A stretch of DNA of 64,000 nt, taken from contig NZ_JBELAU010000011.1 in the NCBI RefSeq assembly GCF_040253585.1, positions 62,001 through 126,000 on the forward strand, given 5' to 3'. This DNA comes from Emticicia sp040253585 (GTDB lineage: Bacteria; Bacteroidota; Bacteroidia; Cytophagales; Spirosomataceae). The notes under the pieces are model-generated. The model did not search any database. It saw nothing but the letters and a program-made list of their open reading frames with translations, and was not told the DNA's origin. Made by a program: the position numbers and the translations under genes. Positions 43,735 through 51,655 of the stretch are shown here, piece by piece; the stretch's first letter is position 1; every line of letters starts with the position of its first letter.

Positions 43735-44646
43735 ATGAATTTTGATTTTTTAGTTTTAGGTACTGGCTCGGCGACTCCTGTTGTAAATAGACATCCCTCA
43801 GCTTTTTTGTTATCAATCGAAAATGAATCTTTTTTGATTGATTGTGGGGAAGGTACACAGTATCGTTTGCTTGAACAAAAAGTCAAATCTTCCAGAATTC
43901 GACATATTTTTATCAGTCACCTCCACGGCGACCACTATTTTGGTTTGGTTGGTTTACTTTCAAGCTGGAGTATGAACCAACGCAAAGAAGACCTAACGAT
44001 TTTTGCCCCACGTGGGCTCGATGAAATTCTAACCACTCAGTTCAAACATTCAGATACACGCCTACACTATAAAATCAATTTCGTAGAAACCGATACAGAA
44101 AATGCGTTTCATTTACTCGAAACTAATTTAGTAACAGTTGAAACAATTCCTCTTCATCACCGTATTCCGTGTTGTGGTTTTTTGTTTCGCTCAAAAGCCT
44201 GTAAACGAAAGATTGTTGCCGAAAACCTTCCTGCAAACTTCCCTATTCCGTACCTGAAAATGCTCAAAGATGGACTTGATATTTACGATGAATTAAGCGG
44301 AATTAGTTATAAAAACGAAGACTATACAATTGCAGGAGGTACATCCAAATCATTTGCTTATTGCTCAGACACTGCCTATAATGAATTAAAAATCAATCAG
44401 TTACAAAATATTGATGGTATTTATCACGAAGCAACATTTACTGATTCTGAACTAAAAAGAGCCGAACAAACCAATCATTCTACGGCTCGTCAAGCAGCCA
44501 TGATTGCTCAAAAAACCAATGCTAAACAATTAATCATTGGGCATTATTCGTCTCGTTATAAATCTCTTGATACGCATATCTCGGAAGCTCAAGAAGTTTT
44601 TGAAAATACCTTTTTAGCTGAAGAAGGAAAAACCTACAAAATTTAA
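43735..44646 (+). CDS. rnz: Ribonuclease Z
   Basis: 303 aa metallo-beta-lactamase-fold tRNA 3' endonuclease. The metal motif FISHLHGDHYFGLVGLL is near residue 62, the GTGSATPVVNRHPSA N-terminus is typical, and the C-terminal AFCSDT-like CSDTAYNE, HEATFTDSE and IGHYSSRYK motifs complete the active site. It removes 3' trailers from tRNA precursors. The call is secure. Confidence 0.96.
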   Translation: MNFDFLVLGTGSATPVVNRHPSAFLLSIENESFLIDCGEGTQYRLLEQKVKSSRIRHIFISHLHGDHYFGLVGLLSSWSMNQRKEDLTIFAPRGLDEILTTQFKHSDTRLHYKINFVETDTENAFHLLETNLVTVETIPLHHRIPCCGFLFRSKACKRKIVAENLPANFPIPYLKMLKDGLDIYDELSGISYKNEDYTIAGGTSKSFAYCSDTAYNELKINQLQNIDGIYHEATFTDSELKRAEQTNHSTARQAAMIAQKTNAKQLIIGHYSSRYKSLDTHISEAQEVFENTFLAEEGKTYKI

Positions 44647-44650
44647 AATT

Positions 44651-44709
44651 GTAGAGCAAGTTTCCAACTTGCTTACTCACCCGACGAACAAGTTAGAAAC
44701 TTGTTCCAC
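44651..44709. repeat. REP-like palindrome doublet upstream of the sulfate operon
   Basis: AGCAAGTT-TCC-AACTTGCT (44655-44673) and AACAAGTT-AGA-AACTTGTT (44687-44705) have the same 8-3-8 layout and the same outer GTAG / CCAC-type edges as the lepA-leader doublet. Relative to that copy the arm changes from CAGG to CAAG, with the matching change in the opposite arm. Confidence 0.75.
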
Positions 44710-44775
44710 CTCTATTTTTAGACAAATTTTCGATAAAATTGTACTAATACAATAATATTTAAAAATAAATACCCA

Positions 44776-44802
44776 TTAAGTCTATGATTATCATAGACTT
44801 AA
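44776..44802. promoter_or_regulatory. 27-bp perfect palindrome, candidate operator of the cys operon
   Basis: TTAAGTCTATGAT (44776-44788), central T, ATCATAGACTTAA (44790-44802): perfect 13-bp arms. It lies immediately upstream of the -7 element and covers the -33 region, the place for a dimeric repressor or activator. The regulator is not in the window. Confidence 0.75.
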
Positions 44803-44804
44803 TA

Positions 44805-44812
44805 TATATTTG
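44805..44812 (+). promoter_or_regulatory. Bacteroidota -7 element of the sulfate operon
   Basis: TATATTTG matches TAnnTTTG, 24 bases before the sulfite reductase ATG and two bases after the palindrome. Confidence 0.7.
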
Positions 44813-44836
44813 TAAATTAAAACATATATATAGAAT

Positions 44837-46915
44837 ATGCAAAGCTTTCGTACTGAGTTAGAGAATCCTTTAGTCGAGAAAGACATTATAGATTTAGAGC
44901 GTAAAATTAGAATGTTTCGTGAAGGTAAAATTCATGAAGAAAAATTTCGCAGCCTAAGACTTGCTCGTGGTGTCTATGGTCAACGCCAACAAGGCGTACA
45001 GATGATTAGAATCAAATTACCTTATGGTAAAATGACCCTCAATCAATGGAAAAAAATAGCGGATGTTTCAGATGAATATTCTACTGGAAATCTTCACTTT
45101 ACAACTCGTCAAGATGTACAAATTCACTTTGTAAGCCTTGACAGAACTCCCGAACTTTGGTCTAAACTTGAAGAAGATAATATCACATTACGTGAGGCTT
45201 GCGGAAATACTGTAAGAAATATAACTGGCTCTCCTACTGCGGGCATCGACCCAAATGAGCCTTTTGACATAACCCCTTACGTTCACGCTACTTTTGAATA
45301 CTTCCTACGCAACCCAGTTTGTCAAGAAATGGGACGTAAATTCAAAATGTCATTCTCAAACACAGATGATGATACTGCTCTCAGCTACATGCACGATTTA
45401 GGGTTTATTCCGAAAGTTGTAGATGGCGTTCGTGGCTTTAAAGTAATGCTCGGTGGTGGCTTAGGAGCTCAACCACAATTAGCACATTTGGCTTATGAAT
45501 TCATCGAAGAAGATGCAATAATTCCTTTTATTGAAGCAGTTTTAAGAGTATTCGACCGTCATGGAGAAAGAAATTCTCGTCATAAAGCACGTTTAAAATT
45601 CTTAATTGCAAAAATTGGTTTCGAGGCTTTCATGCAATTAGTGGAAGAAGAGAAACTTTCGCTGAAAGTAAAAACTTTTAAAATCAATACCGAAAAATCT
45701 GAATCTGAAGCTGGAATTGACTCAGAACTCAGAACTCAAAACTCAGAACTCTTCAAGAATTGGTTCAAAACCAATGCTTTTGCACAAAAACAAGCTGGTT
45801 ATTACGGTGTTTTTGTGAGAGTTCCTTTGGGAAATATCTCAAGCACAGTTTCACGTAGCTTAATCGAAAAACTTGCTGGTTTAGTAGCGGATGATGTTCG
45901 TGTAACTGTAAATCAAGGTTTATTGCTTCGTTTCGTTAAAGCTGAAAACCTTACCACAGTATTTGAGATTTTGAGTGAACATAACTTAGCTGCACCTGGT
46001 GCAAATAGTATAGTAAACATAACGGCCTGCCCTGGTACTGATACCTGCAACTTAGCTATTTCTGATAGCACCAGTATTTCTCTTGAATTAGAAAAGGTAA
46101 TGAAAGAAGATTTTCCTGAATTAATTGAGGAAAATAACATGCAAATCAAGATTTCGGGCTGTATGAATGCTTGTGGTCAGCACAGCATGGCTCACATTGG
46201 TTTTCATGGAAGTTCGTTGAAATCAGCAGGAAAAGTCTTACCAGCCCTACAAGTTTTATTGGGTGGTGGAACAACTGGTAACGGTGGTGGACGTATTGCC
46301 GACAAAGTAATCAAAGTACCGAGCAAAAGAGGTCCACAATTGCTACGTACAGTATTAAACGACTACGAAACTAACGGACAAGAAGGCGAATATTTCAATG
46401 ATTATTATGACCGTCAAGGAGAAAAATATTTTTATACTTTATTGAAACCATTGGCAGATTTGACAACATTGGTTGATACCGATTTTGTTGACTGGGGACG
46501 TGACGAAATTTTCCAAACTGAAATCGGAGTTGGCGAGTGTGCAAGTGTAATCATTGACTTAGTTGCGACGCTTTTCTACGAATCAGAAGAAAAAATTGAG
46601 TGGGCAAAAGAGGCTTTCAACGAAAATCGTTTTGCAGATGCTATCTATTATGCGTACCAATCACAAGTAAATACAGCCAAAGCTTTATTGCTTGATAAAA
46701 ATGTAAGTTGCAGCTCGCAACACGCAATTATCAGCGAATTTGACAAACATTTTGCAGACGAATTTGGCGGAAATATTAAAGAGCAAATCTTACAAATCAA
46801 TAAAAATGAGCCAAGTAAAGATTTTGCGGTCGATTTCATTTCGACTTCGGAAGAATTCTTAAAACAAGCAATCCTTGTTCGTGAAACGCTCAAATCAACA
46901 CTTGAAATTGCGTAA
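44837..46915 (+). CDS. Siroheme sulfite reductase with C-terminal HEPN-like domain
   Basis: 692 aa. Two ferredoxin-like/siroheme halves are visible. GNLHFTTRQDVQIHF is in the first, and the 4Fe-4S/siroheme cysteines are C398 and C404 (TACPGTDTC) and C442 and C446 (SGCMNACGQH) in the second. The last 100 residues (EAFNENRFADAIYYAYQSQV) look like the HEPN-type extension known from Bacteroidota sulfite reductases. It reduces sulfite to sulfide. A repeat-encoded peptide occupies residues near 295-305. It heads the assimilatory sulfate operon. Confidence 0.92.
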   Translation: MQSFRTELENPLVEKDIIDLERKIRMFREGKIHEEKFRSLRLARGVYGQRQQGVQMIRIKLPYGKMTLNQWKKIADVSDEYSTGNLHFTTRQDVQIHFVSLDRTPELWSKLEEDNITLREACGNTVRNITGSPTAGIDPNEPFDITPYVHATFEYFLRNPVCQEMGRKFKMSFSNTDDDTALSYMHDLGFIPKVVDGVRGFKVMLGGGLGAQPQLAHLAYEFIEEDAIIPFIEAVLRVFDRHGERNSRHKARLKFLIAKIGFEAFMQLVEEEKLSLKVKTFKINTEKSESEAGIDSELRTQNSELFKNWFKTNAFAQKQAGYYGVFVRVPLGNISSTVSRSLIEKLAGLVADDVRVTVNQGLLLRFVKAENLTTVFEILSEHNLAAPGANSIVNITACPGTDTCNLAISDSTSISLELEKVMKEDFPELIEENNMQIKISGCMNACGQHSMAHIGFHGSSLKSAGKVLPALQVLLGGGTTGNGGGRIADKVIKVPSKRGPQLLRTVLNDYETNGQEGEYFNDYYDRQGEKYFYTLLKPLADLTTLVDTDFVDWGRDEIFQTEIGVGECASVIIDLVATLFYESEEKIEWAKEAFNENRFADAIYYAYQSQVNTAKALLLDKNVSCSSQHAIISEFDKHFADEFGGNIKEQILQINKNEPSKDFAVDFISTSEEFLKQAILVRETLKSTLEIA
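45720..45751 (+). repeat. ACTCAGAACTC repeat in frame inside the sulfite reductase gene
   Basis: Thirty-two bases made of ACTCAGAACTC / ACTCAAAACTC units encode the peptide SELRTQNSEL in the linker between the two halves of the enzyme. The same unit occurs in the cysD-cysN spacer and inside cysN. Confidence 0.85.
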
Positions 46916-46927
46916 TTTTTAAAATTT

Positions 46928-47809
46928 ATGAAACGAATTGCAATCGCATTAAGCGAAAACATTCAAATGAAATTCATTGCTTATGCCATGATTTTCATGA
47001 AGATTTCGCTTCTCGGTATTCTGATTTACAGAATTTCGACTGGAATAAGTGGAATTTCTTTCAATTTTGACACCGTATTATTATACTATATAGGCATAGG
47101 ATTTTTGGCACAATTAGTTGATGGTGCTTTAGGAATGGCGTACGGTGCTTCGTGTACCTCAATGCTCTTGGGTCTTGGAGTTCCACCTGCGTATGCTACT
47201 GCGAGTGTTCACACCGCCGAAGTTTTTACAACTGGGGTTTCGGGCTTGTCGCATATTTATTTTGGAAACATTGATAAAAAACTATTTTTTAGAATCGTTT
47301 TGACGGGTGTCGTTGGAGCAATGCTTGGAGCATATCTAATTTCTGATGTTTTTGATGGGAAAATGATAAAACCCTATATTTCTATCTACATGATTGTATT
47401 GGGAAGTATCATTATTTCTAAAGCGTTCAAAACTCGCCCTACCGAGCCACAAAACAAAAATTTAGGTTTACTCGGTCTTTTTGGTGGTTTTCTTGATTCA
47501 GTTGGCGGTGGTGGCTGGGGGCCTTTGGTTACGTCAAACCTAATCAGCAAAGGAAATGCCCCAAAAGAAGCAATCGGAACTGTAAATACAGCAGAGTTTT
47601 TTGTGTCATTTTTTAGTACAGGTGTTTTCATGCTATTCATTGATATTCAGGCATGGCAAGCAATCGCTGGTTTAATTATTGGTGGTGTTTTTGCAGCTCC
47701 ATTGGGTGCATTTTTGGTAAAATTATTTAAACCAAAAACCATTATGATTTCGGTTGGAGTTTTGGTTGTACTCTTAAATATCTGGAATTTAGCGAAAGCT
47801 TGGTTTTAA
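46928..47809 (+). CDS. TSUP-family (TauE/SafE) membrane transporter
   Basis: 293 aa with about eight hydrophobic segments. GIGFLAQLVDGALGMAYGAS and FGGFLDSVGGGGWGPLV are the two inverted-repeat signature regions of TSUP proteins. The first 45 residues include an additional hydrophobic stretch. In this operon it is most likely the importer of sulfate (or of another sulfur oxyanion), although family members also export sulfite. It lies 12 bases after sulfite reductase and 12 before cysH. Confidence 0.88.
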   Translation: MKRIAIALSENIQMKFIAYAMIFMKISLLGILIYRISTGISGISFNFDTVLLYYIGIGFLAQLVDGALGMAYGASCTSMLLGLGVPPAYATASVHTAEVFTTGVSGLSHIYFGNIDKKLFFRIVLTGVVGAMLGAYLISDVFDGKMIKPYISIYMIVLGSIIISKAFKTRPTEPQNKNLGLLGLFGGFLDSVGGGGWGPLVTSNLISKGNAPKEAIGTVNTAEFFVSFFSTGVFMLFIDIQAWQAIAGLIIGGVFAAPLGAFLVKLFKPKTIMISVGVLVVLLNIWNLAKAWF

Positions 47810-47821
47810 GTAGCATTAATT

Positions 47822-48499
47822 ATGATAGAAATTTTAGAAAAATATTCTTTAGCAGAAAGTCTTACTTTTTTAGCCGAAAAATACCCTTCAAAAGTAGTTT
47901 TCTCAACCTCACTCGGTCAAGAAGACCAAGTGATTACCGATGCTATTTTCAAGAATAACCTCGATATAAAAGTTTTCTCGTTGGATACTGGTCGTCTTTT
48001 TCAAGAAACATACGAGTTAATTGACCGAACTCGCTCTCGTTACAAGAAAAATATCGAAGTATATTATCCAAATACCGAAAAAGTTCAGCAACTTGTTACG
48101 CAAAAAGGAGCAAACAGTTTTTATGAATCGGTTGAAAATCGTAAAGAATGCTGCTTTATTCGTAAAATTGAGCCATTGAAAAGAGCGTTGGCGGGTGCAG
48201 AAGTTTGGATAACAGGTTTACGTGCTGAACAATCGGAAAACCGCAATGATATGAAGATTTGGGAATGGGACGAAGGAAATAAAGTTTGGAAATTCAACCC
48301 ATTGATTCATTGGACTTACGAAGATGTATTGAAATACATTGCCGAAAACAAAGTACCTGATAATCCACTTCACCGCAAAGGTTTTATCAGTATTGGTTGT
48401 CAGCCTTGCACAAGAGCCATCGGCCCTGACGAACACCCAAGAGCTGGCCGTTGGTGGTGGGAAGAATCAAAAAAAGAGTGCGGATTGCATGCTTCCTAA
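47822..48499 (+). CDS. cysH: Adenylyl-sulfate (APS) reductase CysH
   Basis: 225 aa. The PP-loop-like FSTSLGQEDQVITD is near residue 24. Two cysteine pairs, CC in RKECCFIRKIEP and CxxC in GCQPCTRAI, are the iron-sulfur ligands that mark the APS-reducing type, and the catalytic Cys is in ECGLH at the end. So APS is reduced directly to sulfite with thioredoxin. This explains the absence of an APS kinase (cysC) gene here. Confidence 0.94.
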   Translation: MIEILEKYSLAESLTFLAEKYPSKVVFSTSLGQEDQVITDAIFKNNLDIKVFSLDTGRLFQETYELIDRTRSRYKKNIEVYYPNTEKVQQLVTQKGANSFYESVENRKECCFIRKIEPLKRALAGAEVWITGLRAEQSENRNDMKIWEWDEGNKVWKFNPLIHWTYEDVLKYIAENKVPDNPLHRKGFISIGCQPCTRAIGPDEHPRAGRWWWEESKKECGLHAS

Positions 48500-48518
48500 A
48501 TAATAGCTAAAAAAACTG

Positions 48519-48526
48519 TATCTTTG
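48519..48526 (+). promoter_or_regulatory. Internal -7 element within the sulfate operon
   Basis: TATCTTTG matches TAnnTTTG, 20 bases before the ATG at 48547. A GTG at 48526 that would lengthen the gene overlaps this element and is therefore not the start. Confidence 0.6.
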
Positions 48527-48546
48527 TGATCTTAAATGATATACTC

Positions 48547-49140
48547 ATGGGATATAGCAATTTCAAGAAAATAAAAACGGTAGTCAAGAAGTTCAATCTT
48601 GACTTGCAAATGGTTCGTCTTTTTAACAATGTACAAGAAACTGAACCATCAGCATGGCTTCTCGAAACTCTTTCAATGGTTGAGTTTATTCCATTAACCA
48701 ACGAAAAATCAAAAGCTGAACGAATTATTTCTCCAGTTTTAGCCGAAATTGCTAAGAAATACCCCAAACAATTATCATTTTTTTCGGGAGAAAGCATTGA
48801 TGTAGATTCATCGCAAGATTTGGCTGGAGAATGTGATTTTTTCTTTGCACTCCAACCTCCCAAGCCATACATTGAAGCTCCGATTATTTCGTTAGCTGAA
48901 GCTAAAGATGAGGATATGGAATGGGGACTTGCTCAATGTGCGGCACAAATGTATGGAGCAAAACTTTTTAATGAAATAGAAGGCAAAGACATTCCCTTTA
49001 TTTATGGTTGTGCTACCACAGGAACTGACTGGCAATTTATTCGTTTAGAAAACAATATGTTCTACTTGGATAATAAAATATATACCAATTTAAAAGAAAT
49101 TTTAGGCGTTTGGCATCATATTATTAATTTATATCTTTAA
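48547..49140 (+). CDS. PD-(D/E)XK nuclease-like hypothetical protein
   Basis: 197 aa from the ATG at 48547. The core ECDFFFALQPPKPYIEAPIISL continues as AEAKDEDMEWGLAQCAAQM, which gives an acidic residue, then E-x-K on a strand, then a helix with Gln: the arrangement of PD-(D/E)XK nuclease folds. I recall similar unannotated proteins in Cyanobacteria and Bacteroidota. It sits between cysH and cysD with its own promoter element, though no sulfur function is evident. Nuclease activity is an inference. Confidence 0.65.
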   Translation: MGYSNFKKIKTVVKKFNLDLQMVRLFNNVQETEPSAWLLETLSMVEFIPLTNEKSKAERIISPVLAEIAKKYPKQLSFFSGESIDVDSSQDLAGECDFFFALQPPKPYIEAPIISLAEAKDEDMEWGLAQCAAQMYGAKLFNEIEGKDIPFIYGCATTGTDWQFIRLENNMFYLDNKIYTNLKEILGVWHHIINLYL

Positions 49141-49176
49141 TAAAAGCCAAATTTACAATTAACAAATACTTATTGA

Positions 49177-50112
49177 ATGAGTTCGCTTTCAGAAAAAACA
49201 ACGGTTTATCAAGCAAATGATAGTTCATTTCCGAGAGAATTGGAAGATGAAGCTATCTATATTTTGCGTGAAGTAGCCTCTCAGTTTGAGAAACCAGCTA
49301 TTTTATTTTCGGGTGGAAAAGATTCGATTACGGTGGTAAGACTTGCCCAAAAGGCCTTTTACCCAGGAAAAATTCCTTTTGCCCTTCTCCACGTTGATAC
49401 GGGACATAATTTCCCAGAAACGATTGAATACCGTGACTGGTTGGTAAATAAACTTGGATTAGAACTTCACGTGCGTTACGTGGCAGATTCAATCAAACAA
49501 GGAAAAGTGAAAGAAGAAACAGGTAAATATGCCAGCCGAAATGCTTTGCAAACCGTAACGCTTTTAGATGCAATCGAAGAATTTAAGTTTGATGCATGTA
49601 TTGGTGGTGCAAGACGTGACGAAGAAAAAGCCCGTGCAAAAGAGCGTATTTTTTCTGTTCGTGACGATTTCGGTCAGTGGAATGCAAAAAAACAACGTCC
49701 AGAATTGTTCGATATGCTCAATGGCAAAATTGAATTGGGCGAAAACGTGAGAGTTTTCCCAATTTCAAACTGGACTGAGTTGGATGTGTGGAATTATATT
49801 AAAGAAGAAGAATTAAGAATTCCATCAATCTATTTTACACACGAGCGTGATGTATTTGAGCGAGATGGTATGATTTGGGCGGATTCTGAATTTATCAACA
49901 AGTCAGAAGACGAAGTTCCTTACAAAACTCAAGTACGTTTCCGCACGGTTGGTGATATGACTTGTACGGCTGCGGTTTTATCAACGGCAGACAATTTAGA
50001 TGATGTAATCGGTGAGATTCTTTCGGCACAAATTTCGGAGCGTGGAGCCAGAATTGACGACAAACGCTCAGAAGCAGCCATGGAAAAACGTAAACAAGCG
50101 GGATATTTTTGA
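49177..50112 (+). CDS. cysD: Sulfate adenylyltransferase subunit 2 CysD
   Basis: 311 aa, near the usual length. The PP-loop LFSGGKDSITVVRLA is near residue 45, LHVDTGHNFPETIEYRD follows, and the GARRDEEKARAKERIFSVRD block is diagnostic of CysD. The C-terminus DDKRSEAAMEKRKQAGYF is also standard. It adenylylates sulfate to APS together with the GTPase CysN encoded next. Confidence 0.97.
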   Translation: MSSLSEKTTVYQANDSSFPRELEDEAIYILREVASQFEKPAILFSGGKDSITVVRLAQKAFYPGKIPFALLHVDTGHNFPETIEYRDWLVNKLGLELHVRYVADSIKQGKVKEETGKYASRNALQTVTLLDAIEEFKFDACIGGARRDEEKARAKERIFSVRDDFGQWNAKKQRPELFDMLNGKIELGENVRVFPISNWTELDVWNYIKEEELRIPSIYFTHERDVFERDGMIWADSEFINKSEDEVPYKTQVRFRTVGDMTCTAAVLSTADNLDDVIGEILSAQISERGARIDDKRSEAAMEKRKQAGYF

Positions 50113-50182
50113 TAGTTCTGAGTTAGTTTTTCTCAGAAACCTCAACTCAGAACTCAAAACTCTACACTCAGAACTCAATAAA
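50113..50182. repeat. ACTCAGAACTC repeat in the cysD-cysN spacer
   Basis: AGTTCTGAGTTAG at the left is followed by AACTCAGAACTCAAAACTC and ACACTCAGAACTCAAT at the right. The left and right are partly complementary. An open frame passes through it, which makes a false long cysN start at 50012. Confidence 0.75.
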
Positions 50183-51442
50183 ATGGACATACTTAGAATT
50201 GCAACAGCAGGCTCAGTTGATGATGGTAAAAGTACACTTATCGGACGCTTGCTTTACGAAACAAACTCAATTACACAAGATAAAATAGAAGCTCTTGAGT
50301 CAGCTTCAAAGCGTAAAGGCCTTGATTTTCTCGATTTATCGCTCTTGACTGATGGCTTAATTGCCGAGCGTGAACAAGGAATTACGATTGATGTCGCTCA
50401 TATTTATTTCAGCACGCCGCATCGCAAATACATCATTGCCGATACGCCTGGTCACTTTGAATATACTCGAAATATGGTTACGGGTGCATCAAACACTTCG
50501 GTTTCGATTATCTTGATTGATGCTCGTAATGGCGTAGTTGAGCAAACAAAACGTCACTTTTATATTTCTTCGATGCTTCGCATTAAGAATATTATTGTGG
50601 CGGTTAACAAAATGGATTTGGTTGCGTATAGCCAAGAAAAATTTGAAGCCATCAAAGCTGAATTGTTGGGCATTGCAGAGCAAGTAAGTTTTAAAGGTCA
50701 GACACTTCAATTTATTCCAATTTCTTCACTTTACGGCGAAAATTTGGTGCGTAAATCGGAAGAAACACCGTGGTACGATGGAGCAACTTTACTTGATAGT
50801 TTAGAAAAATTCAGCACTCAAAACTCAGAACTCAGCACTATTCAAGCTCGTTTCCCAGTGCAACACGTTGTGAGACCAAAAACTGAAGAATATCACGATT
50901 ATAGAGGTTATGCAGGAAAAATTGCCAGCGGAACATTCTTAGTCGGAGATTTGGTTGAGGCACTTCCAAGCGGACAAATTAGTAAAATCAAAACTATCGA
51001 GAAGTTTGGAACTCAATTAGAATCGGGTAATGCCAAAGAATCTGTTGTGATTACGCTCGAAGATAATATTGATGTAAGTCGTGGAAATATGCTCGTAAAA
51101 GTAGGTGAGCAACCAGAATCTCGCAAAGAACTTAGTGCGAAGATTTGCTGGCTCGATAGCCAAATGCTTACAGTTGGCAAAACTTATTTGCTTCAACACG
51201 GCATCAACCGAGTAAAAGCAAAGATTACAAATATCAGTTCGGTTATCGACATCAAAAATATGTCGTTGAGCAATGAAGCTCCCGTAGATGGAGGTTTGAA
51301 ATTGAACGAAATCGGTTGGATTTCACTGAAAACAGCCAGTCCGGTTTTTGCAGATAAATACGAAGAGAATCCTGCTAACGGTTCATTTATTTTAATAGAT
51401 GAAAGTAGCAATGGCACCGTAGGTGTTGGATTTGTAGAATAA
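50183..51442 (+). CDS. cysN: Sulfate adenylyltransferase subunit 1 CysN
   Basis: 419 aa from the ATG at 50183. An upstream in-frame ATG at 50012 overlaps cysD and would add repeat-encoded sequence, so it is rejected. The GTPase motifs are GSVDDGKSTLIGR, DTPGHFEYTRNM and NKMDLV. Domain II follows with FPVQHVVRPK and RGYAGKIASG. There is no fused APS kinase domain. A repeat-encoded peptide lies at residues about 211-219, between the GTPase and domain II. It drives APS synthesis with CysD. Confidence 0.96.
   Translation: MDILRIATAGSVDDGKSTLIGRLLYETNSITQDKIEALESASKRKGLDFLDLSLLTDGLIAEREQGITIDVAHIYFSTPHRKYIIADTPGHFEYTRNMVTGASNTSVSIILIDARNGVVEQTKRHFYISSMLRIKNIIVAVNKMDLVAYSQEKFEAIKAELLGIAEQVSFKGQTLQFIPISSLYGENLVRKSEETPWYDGATLLDSLEKFSTQNSELSTIQARFPVQHVVRPKTEEYHDYRGYAGKIASGTFLVGDLVEALPSGQISKIKTIEKFGTQLESGNAKESVVITLEDNIDVSRGNMLVKVGEQPESRKELSAKICWLDSQMLTVGKTYLLQHGINRVKAKITNISSVIDIKNMSLSNEAPVDGGLKLNEIGWISLKTASPVFADKYEENPANGSFILIDESSNGTVGVGFVE
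50812..50839 (+). repeat. ACTCAGAACTC repeat in frame inside cysN
   Basis: CAGCACTCAAAACTCAGAAC and the following CTCAGCACT (28 bases) encode STQNSELST. It is the same unit as in the sulfite reductase gene and lies in a surface linker between domains. Confidence 0.82.
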
Positions 51443-51512
51443 AATATTTAGTTTTAAAAAAATATTCATCAACCAAACTATCAGTTCTATTAGTTTAGGT
51501 TAGATAAAAAAT

Positions 51513-51540
51513 AGGCGGCTTCTTGGCTGTCTTTTTTTTT
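51513..51540 (+). terminator. Intrinsic terminator after cysN
   Basis: AGGCGGC (51513-51519) pairs with GCTGTCT (51526-51532) with two G-U pairs, a 6-base loop and eight T residues. It ends the sulfate operon. Confidence 0.8.
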
Positions 51541-51655
51541 GCCTAAAAAGTTGTTTTTTCAGTAAACCCCTACTCATCTATTCTTATTTTGCAATAAATA
51601 TTAGGAAACGAGGAAATAAATACTCTAAATTAGTCCATCTTTATAGATTAGCTGA

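Noticed and set aside
48526..48546. GTG start for the PD-(D/E)XK-like gene
   Set aside because: The GTG overlaps the G of the TATCTTTG promoter element. The ATG at 48547 fits a promoter with a short leader.
50012..50182. In-frame N-terminal extension of cysN
   Set aside because: It overlaps cysD and encodes repeat-derived peptide. The conserved protein starts at MDILRIATAGSVDDGKST, at 50183.
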